From the NCBI GenBank assembly GCA_035627375.1, contig DASPLX010000071.1, positions 26,623-90,622 of the forward strand: DNA of 64,000 nt, given 5' to 3'. The notes beneath the pieces are model-generated. The model was not told the origin of the DNA. It saw only the letters and a list, made by a program, of their open reading frames with translations, and made no database searches. The stretch is from DASPLX01 sp035627375. Its GTDB lineage: Bacteria > Pseudomonadota > Gammaproteobacteria > Burkholderiales > Burkholderiaceae_D. The translations under genes were made by a program, and so were the position numbers. Below, in pieces: positions 42,327 through 50,455 of the stretch (positions are counted from its first letter, which is position 1; each line of letters begins with the position of its first letter).

Positions 42327-42803
42327 ATGAACGCAAAACCTGTCATCGAACTGGACGAACTCGACCGCCGCATCTTGAATGCCTTGCAAGTCGATGCCTC
42401 GCAAACCAACAATGAATTGGCGGCGCGTGTCCACGCTTCGCCGCCGACCTGTCTGCGGCGGGTCAACCGCCTGGTGGCGGCCGGCGTGATCGAGCGCGAG
42501 GTGGCGATCGTGGCGCCGGAGAAGGTCGGGCCGGCGCTGACGGCGATCGTGGAAATCACGCTCGATCATCAGGGAGCGGAAAGAATGGCGGAATTCGAAG
42601 CCCTGGTCGCGCACGAGGATGCCGTGCTGCAGTGCTATCGCGTCTCGCCGGGGCCGGATTTCGTGCTGATCGCGCAAGTGGCCGATATGCCGGCCTACCA
42701 TGCCTTCGCGCACCGCGTGTTCGCGGCGCATGCCAATGTGCGCAACGTGCGCAGCTTCTTCTCGATCCACCGCAGCAAGTTCGAGACGCGGATCGCCGTG
42801 TGA
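42327..42803 (+). CDS. Lrp/AsnC-family transcriptional regulator
   Basis: 158 residues. The N-terminal winged HTH (ELDELDRRILNALQVDASQTNNELAARVHASPPTCLRRVNRL in segments) is followed by the RAM/AsnC effector domain with VLQCYRVSPGPDFVLIAQVADMPAYHAF. These regulators respond to amino acids. It sits between glmS (divergent) and glmU (convergent), so it may tune amino-sugar synthesis, but that is inferred from position only. Confidence 0.92.
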   Translation: MNAKPVIELDELDRRILNALQVDASQTNNELAARVHASPPTCLRRVNRLVAAGVIEREVAIVAPEKVGPALTAIVEITLDHQGAERMAEFEALVAHEDAVLQCYRVSPGPDFVLIAQVADMPAYHAFAHRVFAAHANVRNVRSFFSIHRSKFETRIAV

Positions 42804-42815
42804 ATCGAGAATGGC

Positions 42816-44186
42816 TTACTTCTTGTTGTTCTTGACCGGCCGTTTCCAGTTCTCGATCGTCCATTGCCGCATGCGCGACATGGTCAGCTTGCCGGGCGGG
42901 GCGTCGCGCGTCAGCGTGGTGCCGGCGGCGATCGTCGCGCCTTCGCCGACCGTGACCGGGGCCACCAGTTGCGTATCGCTGCCGATGAAGGCGTCGTCCT
43001 CGATGACGGTGCGATATTTGTTGGCGCCGTCGTAGTTGCAGGTGATCGTGCCGGCGCCGACGTTGACGCGCGCGCCGATCGTTGCGTCGCCGATGTAGGC
43101 AAGGTGATTGGCCTTGCTGCGCGCCGCGATCCGGCTATTCTTCACTTCGACGAAATTGCCGATGTGGACCTCCTCGGCCAGTTCGGCGCCGGGACGCAGC
43201 CGTGCGTACGGGCCGATGACCGAGGCGGCGCCGACCACGGCTTCCTCGATATGGCAGAACGGGTTGATGACGGCGCCGCGCGCGACGCGCGCATTGGCAA
43301 TCACGCAATGCGCGGCGATCGTCACGCCGTCTTCGAGTTCGACATGGCCTTCGAATACGCAGCCGACATCGATGCTGACGTCGCGTCCGCACGACAGCGT
43401 GCCGCGCACGTCGATGCGGGCCGGATCGGCCAGCGTGACGCCTTGTTCGAGCAGCCGGTTCGCGATATTGCGCTGATGGATGCGTTCGAGCTCGGCCAAC
43501 TGGACCTTGCTGTTGACGCCCATGGTTTCCCATTCGGCGTCCGGCTGCGCCGACACCACCGCGACCCGGTCGCCGACGGCGCGCGCCACGATATCGGTCA
43601 GGTAATACTCGCCTTGCGCGTTGTCGTTCGACAGGGTGGTCAGCCAGCGCTTCAAGTGCGCCGTCGGCGCGGCCATGATGCCGGTATTGACTTCGCGGAT
43701 CGCGCGCTCGGCGTCGGTCGCATCCTTCTGTTCCACGATGCGGACGATGTCGCCGGCGGCGCCGTCCGCGCGCACGATGCGGCCGTAGCCGGTAGGATTC
43801 TGCAGGTCGACGGTGAGTATCGCCAACTTATTTCCGCCGGCAATGTCTAACAGGCGCTGCAGGGTGGCCGGCGTGGTCAAGGGCACATCGCCGTACAGCA
43901 CCAGCGTCGGCTCGGCATCGTCGAGATGCGCCGCCGCTTGCATGACGGCGTGGCCGGTGCCGAGTTGCGGCTCCTGCTTCGCGAAGATCAGATCGTCCGC
44001 CTGCAGGGTTTGCGGCACCAGCTCGCCGCCGTGGCCGTAGACCACGCACAGCCGGTTCGGCTTGAGTGCGCGGGCGGTGTCGATGACATGCGAAAGCAGG
44101 GGCTTGCCGGCCAGCGGATGCAGCACTTTCGGCAGTGCGGAATGCATGCGCTTTCCCATGCCGGCTGCGAGGATGACAATGTTCAT
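42816..44186 (-). CDS. glmU: Bifunctional UDP-GlcNAc pyrophosphorylase / glucosamine-1-phosphate acetyltransferase
   Basis: 456 residues from the ATG at 44184-44186 (MNIVILAAGMGKRMHSALPKVLHPLAGKPL), the E. coli GlmU length. The N-terminal Rossmann uridyltransferase has the LAAGxGxRMxSxLPK signature and VLYGDVPLTTP. The C-terminal left-handed beta-helix acetyltransferase has YIGDATIGARVNVGAGTITCNYDG. It finishes UDP-GlcNAc synthesis started by GlmS. Ninety-eight upstream codons are open but belong to the opposite-strand gene. It is convergent with the Lrp-type gene (12 bases). Confidence 0.97.
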   Translation of the reverse strand: MNIVILAAGMGKRMHSALPKVLHPLAGKPLLSHVIDTARALKPNRLCVVYGHGGELVPQTLQADDLIFAKQEPQLGTGHAVMQAAAHLDDAEPTLVLYGDVPLTTPATLQRLLDIAGGNKLAILTVDLQNPTGYGRIVRADGAAGDIVRIVEQKDATDAERAIREVNTGIMAAPTAHLKRWLTTLSNDNAQGEYYLTDIVARAVGDRVAVVSAQPDAEWETMGVNSKVQLAELERIHQRNIANRLLEQGVTLADPARIDVRGTLSCGRDVSIDVGCVFEGHVELEDGVTIAAHCVIANARVARGAVINPFCHIEEAVVGAASVIGPYARLRPGAELAEEVHIGNFVEVKNSRIAARSKANHLAYIGDATIGARVNVGAGTITCNYDGANKYRTVIEDDAFIGSDTQLVAPVTVGEGATIAAGTTLTRDAPPGKLTMSRMRQWTIENWKRPVKNNKK

Positions 44187-44204
44187 AGGGGATCTGAGGA
44201 AGTG

Positions 44205-45095
44205 ATGCAAAATTCTAGCATGCGCTCCTGGCATACTTGGGTGCTCAGGATGCTGACCATCGCCGGCATCGCGGCGCTGGCCGCCTGCAATACGGCACGT
44301 ATCGGTTACAACCACGGCGAGGCGCTGACTTATTGGTGGCTCGATCGCTATATCGATGTCGACGCCGAGCAACGGCCATTGGTCAAGCAGAGCATTGCCC
44401 GCTTGTTCGATTGGCATCGCCAGACCCAACTGCGGGATTATGCGCGGCTGCTGACGCGGACGCGGCAACTGGTGCAGCATCCGGTCGAGGCGCGCGAATT
44501 GCTGCTTACCTACGAGGACGCCAGGAAGCGCATGTTCGACGTGATCGAACGCGCCTTGCCGGATCTCGCCGACCTGGCATTGACATTGAAGCCGGAGCAG
44601 ATCGCCCGCATCGAACGGAAATTCGCTTCGAACAACGAAAAATTTCGCAAGGAATACCTGCGCGGCGATATCGAGGAGCGGCAGCGCATACGCTTCGAGA
44701 AGCTCATGGAGCAGGCCGAGTATTGGTTCGGCGACTTCAGCGGCGAACAGGAGGCGCTGATCCGCAAGGCTTCGGACGCGCGCGTGCTGAACAATGAGCT
44801 CTGGCTGGCCGGCCGCCAGTTGCGCCAGCGCGAAATGATCGCGATGCTAAGGAAGATCCAGGCGGAGCGTCCGAGCCGGGAGGCGGTGATGGCGATGCTG
44901 CGCGAGTACGCGTCGACCATGATCGAGCATTCCGGCGGCGGCGAGCACGAATTGTTCTACGATGCGGCGCGCGACGGCGCGGCCGGCGTTGCCGCCGTCG
45001 TCGTCAACTGCGCGACGCCGGAGCAGAGGGTGCGGGCGGCGCAGCGCTTGCAGCAGTGGATCGACGACTTCGATGCGCTGGCGATGCGTCAATGA
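44205..45095 (+). CDS. DUF6279 family lipoprotein
   Basis: 296 residues from the ATG at 44205, with GAGGA upstream. The signal peptide ends in the lipobox ALAAC, followed by NTARIGYNHGEALTYWWLDRYIDV, the signature of this family (YN....L.WW...Yid). The remainder is helical and charged (QRPLVKQSIARLFDWHRQTQL, KFRKEYLRGD). The function is unknown. It is divergent from glmU with 18 bases between starts, and convergent with the effector-like gene whose stop lies 13 bases beyond. It marks the left boundary of the island. Confidence 0.8.
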   Translation: MQNSSMRSWHTWVLRMLTIAGIAALAACNTARIGYNHGEALTYWWLDRYIDVDAEQRPLVKQSIARLFDWHRQTQLRDYARLLTRTRQLVQHPVEARELLLTYEDARKRMFDVIERALPDLADLALTLKPEQIARIERKFASNNEKFRKEYLRGDIEERQRIRFEKLMEQAEYWFGDFSGEQEALIRKASDARVLNNELWLAGRQLRQREMIAMLRKIQAERPSREAVMAMLREYASTMIEHSGGGEHELFYDAARDGAAGVAAVVVNCATPEQRVRAAQRLQQWIDDFDALAMRQ

Positions 45096-45108
45096 GCGTG
45101 CATTCGCC

Positions 45109-47097
45109 CTATTGGTCTCCAACGGCTCCCTTGTAGGCTGCCAGCAGCTTCGCGTATTCCTCCTTCGGAGCCAATTGCAGCAAGTCGAGGTAGGCATCCA
45201 ACGCGCCCGCGCAACCTTGTTGAAACGCCGTCGCCAAAATGCCGTGTCCGCCGGATGTCATATCAAGCGAGGAAGCGCGCAGCTCCTCCGGGACTTCTAC
45301 AAGAAGATCGCCAAATGCCCTGACCGCCGCTTCGTTTCCTTGGAGGATACCGGCCATGAGCGGAGATATGCCGCTGGAGTGCGGCGCATTAATGATGGCC
45401 GCTCGACTCTCCGGCGGCGCCAGCTTCAGGACATGGCGGAACGCCGCAACCATATCCGCGTATCCGAATTGCAGCGCGGGATAAAGCGCTGTGGCGCCAT
45501 TGGGGGCCTTCTTCAGCATCAGCGCGATACGATCGTTTTCGGGGAGCAAGGTCAGCAGATCTGCATAGGCGACGACCGTATCCGCATGCCTGTTTTGCAT
45601 CGCCATATAGAAACCGCCGACGCCGGCGCCGTTACCGACATCGATCAAGGCGAGCTGCTTGACGTGAGATAAGTTCTGTACCGAATGCTTCAATTTTTCC
45701 AATTCTCCGGACAACCCCGCGCACAGAAAGTGATAAACAACGGTGGGGGTAAGGCGATGGTAGGCATTGCTGGTCAAGCATATCTTCGGCGATTGTTCGC
45801 CGTGCGGCTCAAGTAACTGCTGCGATGCATGCGAGCGTACGTGAATCAAGGAAACTGCGTTGGGCTCCGGATAGAAATGTTGTAGATGCTCATGGCTGGA
45901 CAGCAAGGACTTCATGGTCAGCGCTCCGATGATCTCCATGTCAGCGCCCTTGCATCGCGTATGCGTCGTGGTCATGTTCGGATCGAACATTTTTACGACA
46001 TGCCATAATTGTCCGCTCTTTTCCTTGATCCTCAAGCCTAGGCCCATCACATGCGTGGTCGTGGAAACGAGCATCAAGCGCGTCAACTCCTTTTTTTGCC
46101 GCATCGCGCCGAATTGATCAATCAGGAAGTTTCCCAATTTGTCGTTGTCGACCAGATAGCGTTCCGATGATTGCTCCTTGAATTTCGCGAGGAAATTCCT
46201 GCTCTCCATAGTCACGTTATTCGCGATTGCGTCGATGCTCTTGTAGCGATCAAAAGAAAATTTGATCCGTTCAGGGTCCTTGACCATCTGTTCAAGATAG
46301 TCGCTTGTCAGTTCGACGCAGGCGATTGGCTCATAGGTATTCGTGAATGTCGCCAGATTGTTGTACTGGCGGGGCAAGCCGAGCTTGAAAGGCTGATAGG
46401 GATACTCCTTGATGACATCGGACAGCGCCTTGTCCTGGAGCGCGTGTGCGTTCCGCAGCACGGAACGGAACTGCGGCTGCGTCAGGCTCTCGATCGATTC
46501 AGGGCAGAGAAGGAGAAGCGCGCGTGCGACATCGGGACGTTTTTGATTCACCGCAGCCAGCCATAGGTCGCGCTCATTCGCCTTGCCGCGCAATTTCGCG
46601 AACAGTTTTTTCGACTCGCCGATATCTCCGTCCCGCAATGCATGATCTAGATCGGTGAGCGTCCTTTTTCCATCGTCCTCTGTCGGGTATAGCTTCTCTT
46701 TGAGTCGAAAGAACGCGAACAGCTCATTCATCGTGGACGACAGGAAATGAACGGATTTTGAGATTCGCGGAGCGATTCCTCGACGCAGTAGATATTCGGC
46801 AAACTCGACGTCATTGTTGCCGACGACCAGATCCATTAGGTCTGACGTTTCCGATTGATCGAAAAATCCGACGACATCGGTTAATGCCTGCTTTACCTCC
46901 CGTGAACACCTTTCTTGATATGCATAGCGCAGAAGTTTTACCACGTTCGGAAGGATTTTCGTCGTTCCCCAGTTTTCAGAAATTAGCAGGTTCCGTATGG
47001 TCGTCGCGTCGTTCTTTTTGATTCCATCAATGATCGACGACGTGGTGTCTCTATCGGAAGTGAAATCAAAATATTTTGAAGTGCTGAAATTGATCAT
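45109..47097 (-). CDS. ShET2/EspL-like cysteine-protease type III effector candidate with ankyrin-like repeats
   Basis: 662 residues from the ATG at 47095-47097; a TTG at 47121 would add eight. Residues about 15-240 are helical and partly ankyrin-like (NNDVEFAEYLLRRGI). The central part has Cys260 (YEPIACVELTSDYLEQM), His349 (STTTHVMGLGLRIKEK) and Asp372 in VVKMFDPNMTTTHTRC. Order and spacing (89 and 23 residues) resemble the Cys-His-Asp triad of EspL/ShET2 effectors, which cleave host RHIM proteins (C47, H131, D153 in EspL, from memory). About 480-655 holds four repeats of ~42 residues ending LLxLxPxExR. It is A+T-richer than its neighbours and divergent from a CesT-like chaperone gene. Substrate and secretion are inferred; no secretion apparatus genes are in the window. 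Confidence 0.72.
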   Translation of the reverse strand: MINFSTSKYFDFTSDRDTTSSIIDGIKKNDATTIRNLLISENWGTTKILPNVVKLLRYAYQERCSREVKQALTDVVGFFDQSETSDLMDLVVGNNDVEFAEYLLRRGIAPRISKSVHFLSSTMNELFAFFRLKEKLYPTEDDGKRTLTDLDHALRDGDIGESKKLFAKLRGKANERDLWLAAVNQKRPDVARALLLLCPESIESLTQPQFRSVLRNAHALQDKALSDVIKEYPYQPFKLGLPRQYNNLATFTNTYEPIACVELTSDYLEQMVKDPERIKFSFDRYKSIDAIANNVTMESRNFLAKFKEQSSERYLVDNDKLGNFLIDQFGAMRQKKELTRLMLVSTTTHVMGLGLRIKEKSGQLWHVVKMFDPNMTTTHTRCKGADMEIIGALTMKSLLSSHEHLQHFYPEPNAVSLIHVRSHASQQLLEPHGEQSPKICLTSNAYHRLTPTVVYHFLCAGLSGELEKLKHSVQNLSHVKQLALIDVGNGAGVGGFYMAMQNRHADTVVAYADLLTLLPENDRIALMLKKAPNGATALYPALQFGYADMVAAFRHVLKLAPPESRAAIINAPHSSGISPLMAGILQGNEAAVRAFGDLLVEVPEELRASSLDMTSGGHGILATAFQQGCAGALDAYLDLLQLAPKEEYAKLLAAYKGAVGDQ

Positions 47098-47179
47098 GGA
47101 TGTCACCAAAGAAAATGTCAAAAGCCCAATTTATTAAATTGCGAGCAGAAGTCGCTAATAAGTGTGAGGTTGACGAACA

Positions 47180-47207
47180 TTGCACGGTGCCAAGTCACCA
47201 ATATATT
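47180..47207 (+). promoter_or_regulatory. Sigma-70 promoter candidate for the chaperone-like gene
   Basis: TTGCAC (47180-47185), a 16-base spacer and TATATT (47202-47207). The predicted start is about 47214, followed by GGAGA at 47235-47239 and the ATG at 47247. This supports the internal start used for the chaperone gene. No PIP box (TTCG-N16-TTCG) or Hrp box was found in 47098-47246. Confidence 0.5.
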
Positions 47208-47246
47208 GAGCGGGATTCGCGGTGGCCAATCAATTGGAGAAGACTC

Positions 47247-47717
47247 ATGGAAAAATTCTCAATCAATGAAACTCTACGCACTCGAGCGACAGAAGGGCAA
47301 GAAAAATTTATCTGTATCGTGCGGGAGTTTCAAAAACTTCTCGGCATTCATTCCGAGACTTCAGAAAGCATGGGAAGCGTCGCGTTTCGACTCGACGAAA
47401 CTGCCATTGACGTCATGTATTGCGGATTGCTTGATCCGGCCACCATGGTTGTGACCGTCGAATTTCCGCCGCCGAAAGGTGCCGAGATGACGATGTATCG
47501 GACCCTGCTGGAACTGAATGCACTGTCCCTATGCGATCGGCATGCGTACGGAGTGCGTCCGGAAACCGGTAACTGCTTGTTGATTGCGCGTTTGCCGGTG
47601 GATGAGATGAGCGGCGAGGCGTTGATTGCATATCTCGATCATCTGACGGATGCCATGGAGGCCGGAAAGAAGGTCTTGCATCCTGAGCAGGCGACGTTTC
47701 AGCAGAGTTTTGTCTAG
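47247..47717 (+). CDS. CesT-family-like type III secretion chaperone candidate
   Basis: 156 residues from the ATG at 47247, which has GGAGA seven bases upstream and a promoter just before it. An in-frame ATG at 47100 would give 205 residues but has no ribosome site and would start 2 bases from the divergent effector start. The chain follows the class I chaperone pattern: an N-terminal helix FICIVREFQKLLG, strands with FRLDETAIDVMY, then MYRTLLELNALSLCDRHAYGVRPETGNCLLIARLPVDEM (in segments) and a long C-terminal helix ALIAYLDHLTDAMEAGKKVL. Such small acidic dimers keep one effector partly unfolded for secretion. Pairing with the divergent EspL-like gene is the natural inference. Confidence 0.65.
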   Translation: MEKFSINETLRTRATEGQEKFICIVREFQKLLGIHSETSESMGSVAFRLDETAIDVMYCGLLDPATMVVTVEFPPPKGAEMTMYRTLLELNALSLCDRHAYGVRPETGNCLLIARLPVDEMSGEALIAYLDHLTDAMEAGKKVLHPEQATFQQSFV

Positions 47718-47889
47718 CTAGCGTGAATTTTGAATCTACAGAATAAGCCGTGGCGCGCATTCAGTGCGCGTTGAAACTTAATAGATGCTGCAGATCTCTT
47801 GGCGCGAATGGCGAGCCGAAATTTCCTCTTCTCTGTTTGCGCTGAGAAATGCTCTGCGGTTGTCAATCTTAAGAAAGAAAGATATAAAA

Positions 47890-49065
47890 ATGCTGAGTGG
47901 TGTTAATGGTAACCAATACATTCCTGTTCAAAATAATCAGAACGTTGTTAAAACGAAGAGTCATCTCATCTCGAAATTTACCGAGAAAGAAGCCGTCTAT
48001 GTCGATTTAAATATTCATCGCGACGGGCAAGATGTATTCCAAAAAGGAGAATTTATTATTCCCAAGTCTTCCTTGAAGGAAGTGGCATGCAATCTTGGGG
48101 CATTTGGTCGACTAGCCCCCAATGTGCTAGGAGCAATGGTGAACCAGCTTGTATTTTCCTTTGTGTCGCAAGCGATTGGTTCTCTAGTGGAAAATCATAT
48201 GAGAAGCAGCTCTGGAATCCCGGATGCCGACTCGGAGTATGGGTACGACGCCAGGATGGCGGATGGGCTAGGACAATTTGCAGGCTTCTTGGCGGGTACG
48301 GCCGCCAAGCACATTTTAGAGGGTGTTTGGAAAGGCGTTCAATGTGGACTGGAAAAAGTTTATCCAGGATGTTCTCGACACCTCAACTTCGAAATTGGCA
48401 TCCAAGGCAATTGTGCGAGATATACAAATGATCTCCTGTCGGGAATGTCCGATATAGCTATGGAGTATGTTGCCCTTGCTTGTGTCAATGGGCTTGAGGC
48501 TGGCTTACCCAAGGAGCAGACGAACAATCCCACTCGTTCAGCTTTTGCGATTAGCTATGCTTGTCAATTGATGTCGATGGCATTTAAAACTGCAGTGATG
48601 CTGTGTTGCTTCAATAAGGCAAGCGACAAGGGCAATGTTCGTTTGGAAAAACTGGTGGGAGGGAAGGATAACTCAGAAAAAATCTCTTCGCTTAGCGATG
48701 GTCATATGACTACCAATGAGATCGACATCTTTTCCGGTAAAGAAAAGGTTACGGTTCCGCGATCGAAATTGACGGAATGTTTTCCTGAAAGTGTAATTAA
48801 TCTTGTTACTAATGTCGCTGGATTTGGCGCTGGCTTGATTCTTACAATTCCCTACAAGAGTGCAAAGACAGCCGTGAGCTATGTGCGAGGAGCCGTGGCA
48901 GGTGTAGTGTCCACGGGAGCGAAATTGCTTTGGAGTTGTTTCGTGACCAATCGTCAATCCGATCGCAGTTCCAGTACTACTAATAACAATCCACAAAATG
49001 TCGTCAACAGCGGCAACAACATCAACACTAATGTCATTAACGTGAAGCCGAGGAACGCCCCCTAA
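47890..49065 (+). CDS. Unrecognised protein with hydrophobic segments and Asn/Ser-rich tail (possible effector or translocator)
   Basis: 391 residues from the ATG at 47890 (MLSGVNGNQYIPVQNNQN); a start at 47785 adds 35 residues but has no ribosome site. The polar, Asn/Gln-rich N-terminus is of the kind seen in type III substrates. Hydrophobic or amphipathic stretches lie near 75-100 (APNVLGAMVNQLVFSFVSQA), 125-140, 215-238 and 300-340. IIPKSSLKEVACNLGAFGRL (about 56-75) and VTVPRSKLTECFPESVINLV (about 287-306) look like an internal duplication. The tail is Ser/Asn-rich (SSSTTNNNPQNVVNSGNN). I recognise no family. It is markedly A+T-rich and lies between the chaperone gene and ttcA. Confidence 0.6.
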   Translation: MLSGVNGNQYIPVQNNQNVVKTKSHLISKFTEKEAVYVDLNIHRDGQDVFQKGEFIIPKSSLKEVACNLGAFGRLAPNVLGAMVNQLVFSFVSQAIGSLVENHMRSSSGIPDADSEYGYDARMADGLGQFAGFLAGTAAKHILEGVWKGVQCGLEKVYPGCSRHLNFEIGIQGNCARYTNDLLSGMSDIAMEYVALACVNGLEAGLPKEQTNNPTRSAFAISYACQLMSMAFKTAVMLCCFNKASDKGNVRLEKLVGGKDNSEKISSLSDGHMTTNEIDIFSGKEKVTVPRSKLTECFPESVINLVTNVAGFGAGLILTIPYKSAKTAVSYVRGAVAGVVSTGAKLLWSCFVTNRQSDRSSSTTNNNPQNVVNSGNNINTNVINVKPRNAP

Positions 49066-49083
49066 TAGTTGCCATATTATTGC

Positions 49084-50031
49084 TTAAATTAGGCCGTCGT
49101 CCGAGCGCAGAATGATAGTTTCGGACACGGCCGTGCCGCCGGTCGTCGCGCATGGCTCCTCGTCGAAGGCAATGTCGCCGTTCGGATCCGCGATGCCGCT
49201 CGCCTTGAGGCCGGCGAAGTCGAAACGATTGCGATCCATCAGGTGCGACGGCGCGATCGTCGACAGCGCCGAGAACGTGTTCTCGACGCGGCCCGGATAT
49301 TTCTTTTCCCATTCGCGCAGCATGGCCTTGATCTGCTTGCGCTGCAGGTTTTCCTGGCTGCCGCACAGGTCGCAGGGGATGATCGGGAATTGCTTGACCT
49401 GGGCGTAGCGTTCGGTATCGGCTTCCTTCACATAGGCCAGCGGACGGATCACGATATGCTTGCCGTCGTCCGATACCAGCTTGGGCGGCATGCCCTTCAG
49501 CTTGGCGCCGAAGAACATGTTGAGGAAGAAGGTTTCGAGGATATCGTCGCGATGGTGGCCGAGCGCGATCTTGGTGGCGCCGAGTTCGTCGGCCACGCGG
49601 TACAGGATGCCGCGCCGCAGCCGCGAACACAGCGAGCAAGTCGTCTTGCCTTCCGGGATTACGCGCTTGACGATGCTGTAGGTATCCTGGTTCTCGATGT
49701 GGAAGGGCACGCCGATCTTCGTCAGATATTCTGGCAAGATGTGGGCCGGGAAGTTCGGCTGCTTCTGGTCGAGATTGACGGCGACGATGTCGAAATGGAT
49801 CGGGGCGCGCTCGCGCAGCGTCAGCAGGATGTCGAGCAAGGCATAGCTATCCTTGCCGCCCGACAGGCAGACCATCACCTTGTCGCCGTCTTCGATCATG
49901 TTGAAGTCGCCGATCGCCTGCCCGACCTGGCGGCACAGGCGCTTGTGCAGCTTGTTGTTCTCGTAGGCGATCTTCTCCGCCTTCTTCAGGCTTGCGGCAT
50001 CGTTGCTGGTTGCTTCCATGATGGCTTCCAT
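49084..50031 (-). CDS. ttcA: tRNA 2-thiocytidine(32) synthetase TtcA
   Basis: 315 residues from the ATG at 50029-50031. The PP-loop S57-G-G-K-D-S62 activates the tRNA base with ATP. The cysteine pairs C132-S-L-C135 and C220-D-L-C223 supply the catalytic and iron-sulfur cluster ligands of TtcA; GHHRDDILETFFLN is also diagnostic. It thiolates C32 of certain tRNAs. The start lies 2 bases after the folB stop, so both are co-transcribed. A long upstream open frame inside folB is not part of the gene. Confidence 0.95.
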   Translation of the reverse strand: MEAIMEATSNDAASLKKAEKIAYENNKLHKRLCRQVGQAIGDFNMIEDGDKVMVCLSGGKDSYALLDILLTLRERAPIHFDIVAVNLDQKQPNFPAHILPEYLTKIGVPFHIENQDTYSIVKRVIPEGKTTCSLCSRLRRGILYRVADELGATKIALGHHRDDILETFFLNMFFGAKLKGMPPKLVSDDGKHIVIRPLAYVKEADTERYAQVKQFPIIPCDLCGSQENLQRKQIKAMLREWEKKYPGRVENTFSALSTIAPSHLMDRNRFDFAGLKASGIADPNGDIAFDEEPCATTGGTAVSETIILRSDDGLI

Positions 50032-50033
50032 GA

Positions 50034-50432
50034 TTACTTCTCTTCCTTCAGGTGAAACACTTCCACGCCGACGCATTCGCAATCGGGGTAGACGTCCGGC
50101 TTGGCGGTCGATACGCGCACGGCGCGCACTTTCGGGTGGGCCAGCATCGCGCGTGCGACGTCGTCGCAGAGCGTTTCCTGCAGGTGGATGTGGCCTTGCG
50201 CCATGCGGCGCGCGATCGTGTTGCGGATGAAGTCGTAATCGACGACCTCGTGCAGGTGATCGTGCTTGGGCGTCGACACCGCGAGCGGGATGAACAGGTC
50301 GACGTTGATCAGCACGCGCTGCTCGCCCTTCTTTTCGAATTCGTGCACGCCGATGTTGATCTGGACTTCGTATTCGCGCAGGAACAGCCGGCGGCAATCG
50401 CGCAATTCGGGATGGAGGAGCAAGGTATGCAT
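50034..50432 (-). CDS. folB: Dihydroneopterin aldolase
   Basis: 132 residues. FolB motifs: VQINIGVHEFEKKGEQRVLINVDL at the strand carrying the catalytic Glu and a VVDYDFIRNTI block with the pterin-binding Tyr, then HIHLQETLCDDVARAML. It cleaves 7,8-dihydroneopterin to 6-hydroxymethyl-dihydropterin in folate synthesis. It lies between a pteridine-reductase-like SDR gene (23 bases upstream) and ttcA on the same strand, suggesting an operon SDR-folB-ttcA. Confidence 0.92.
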   Translation of the reverse strand: MHTLLLHPELRDCRRLFLREYEVQINIGVHEFEKKGEQRVLINVDLFIPLAVSTPKHDHLHEVVDYDFIRNTIARRMAQGHIHLQETLCDDVARAMLAHPKVRAVRVSTAKPDVYPDCECVGVEVFHLKEEK

Positions 50433-50455
50433 GACGGGTGGCGTTGAGGGTGGAA

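Noticed and set aside
47098..47246. PIP box or HrpL box controlling the effector pair
   Set aside because: Only isolated TTCG/CGAA tetramers occur and no correctly spaced pair; no GGAAC-N16-CCAC pattern. A sigma-70-like promoter fits better.
45096..49083. Transposase, integrase or tRNA attachment site bounding the effector island
   Set aside because: None is visible. The island is flanked directly by ordinary genes without direct repeats that I could identify, so the mode of entry remains open.
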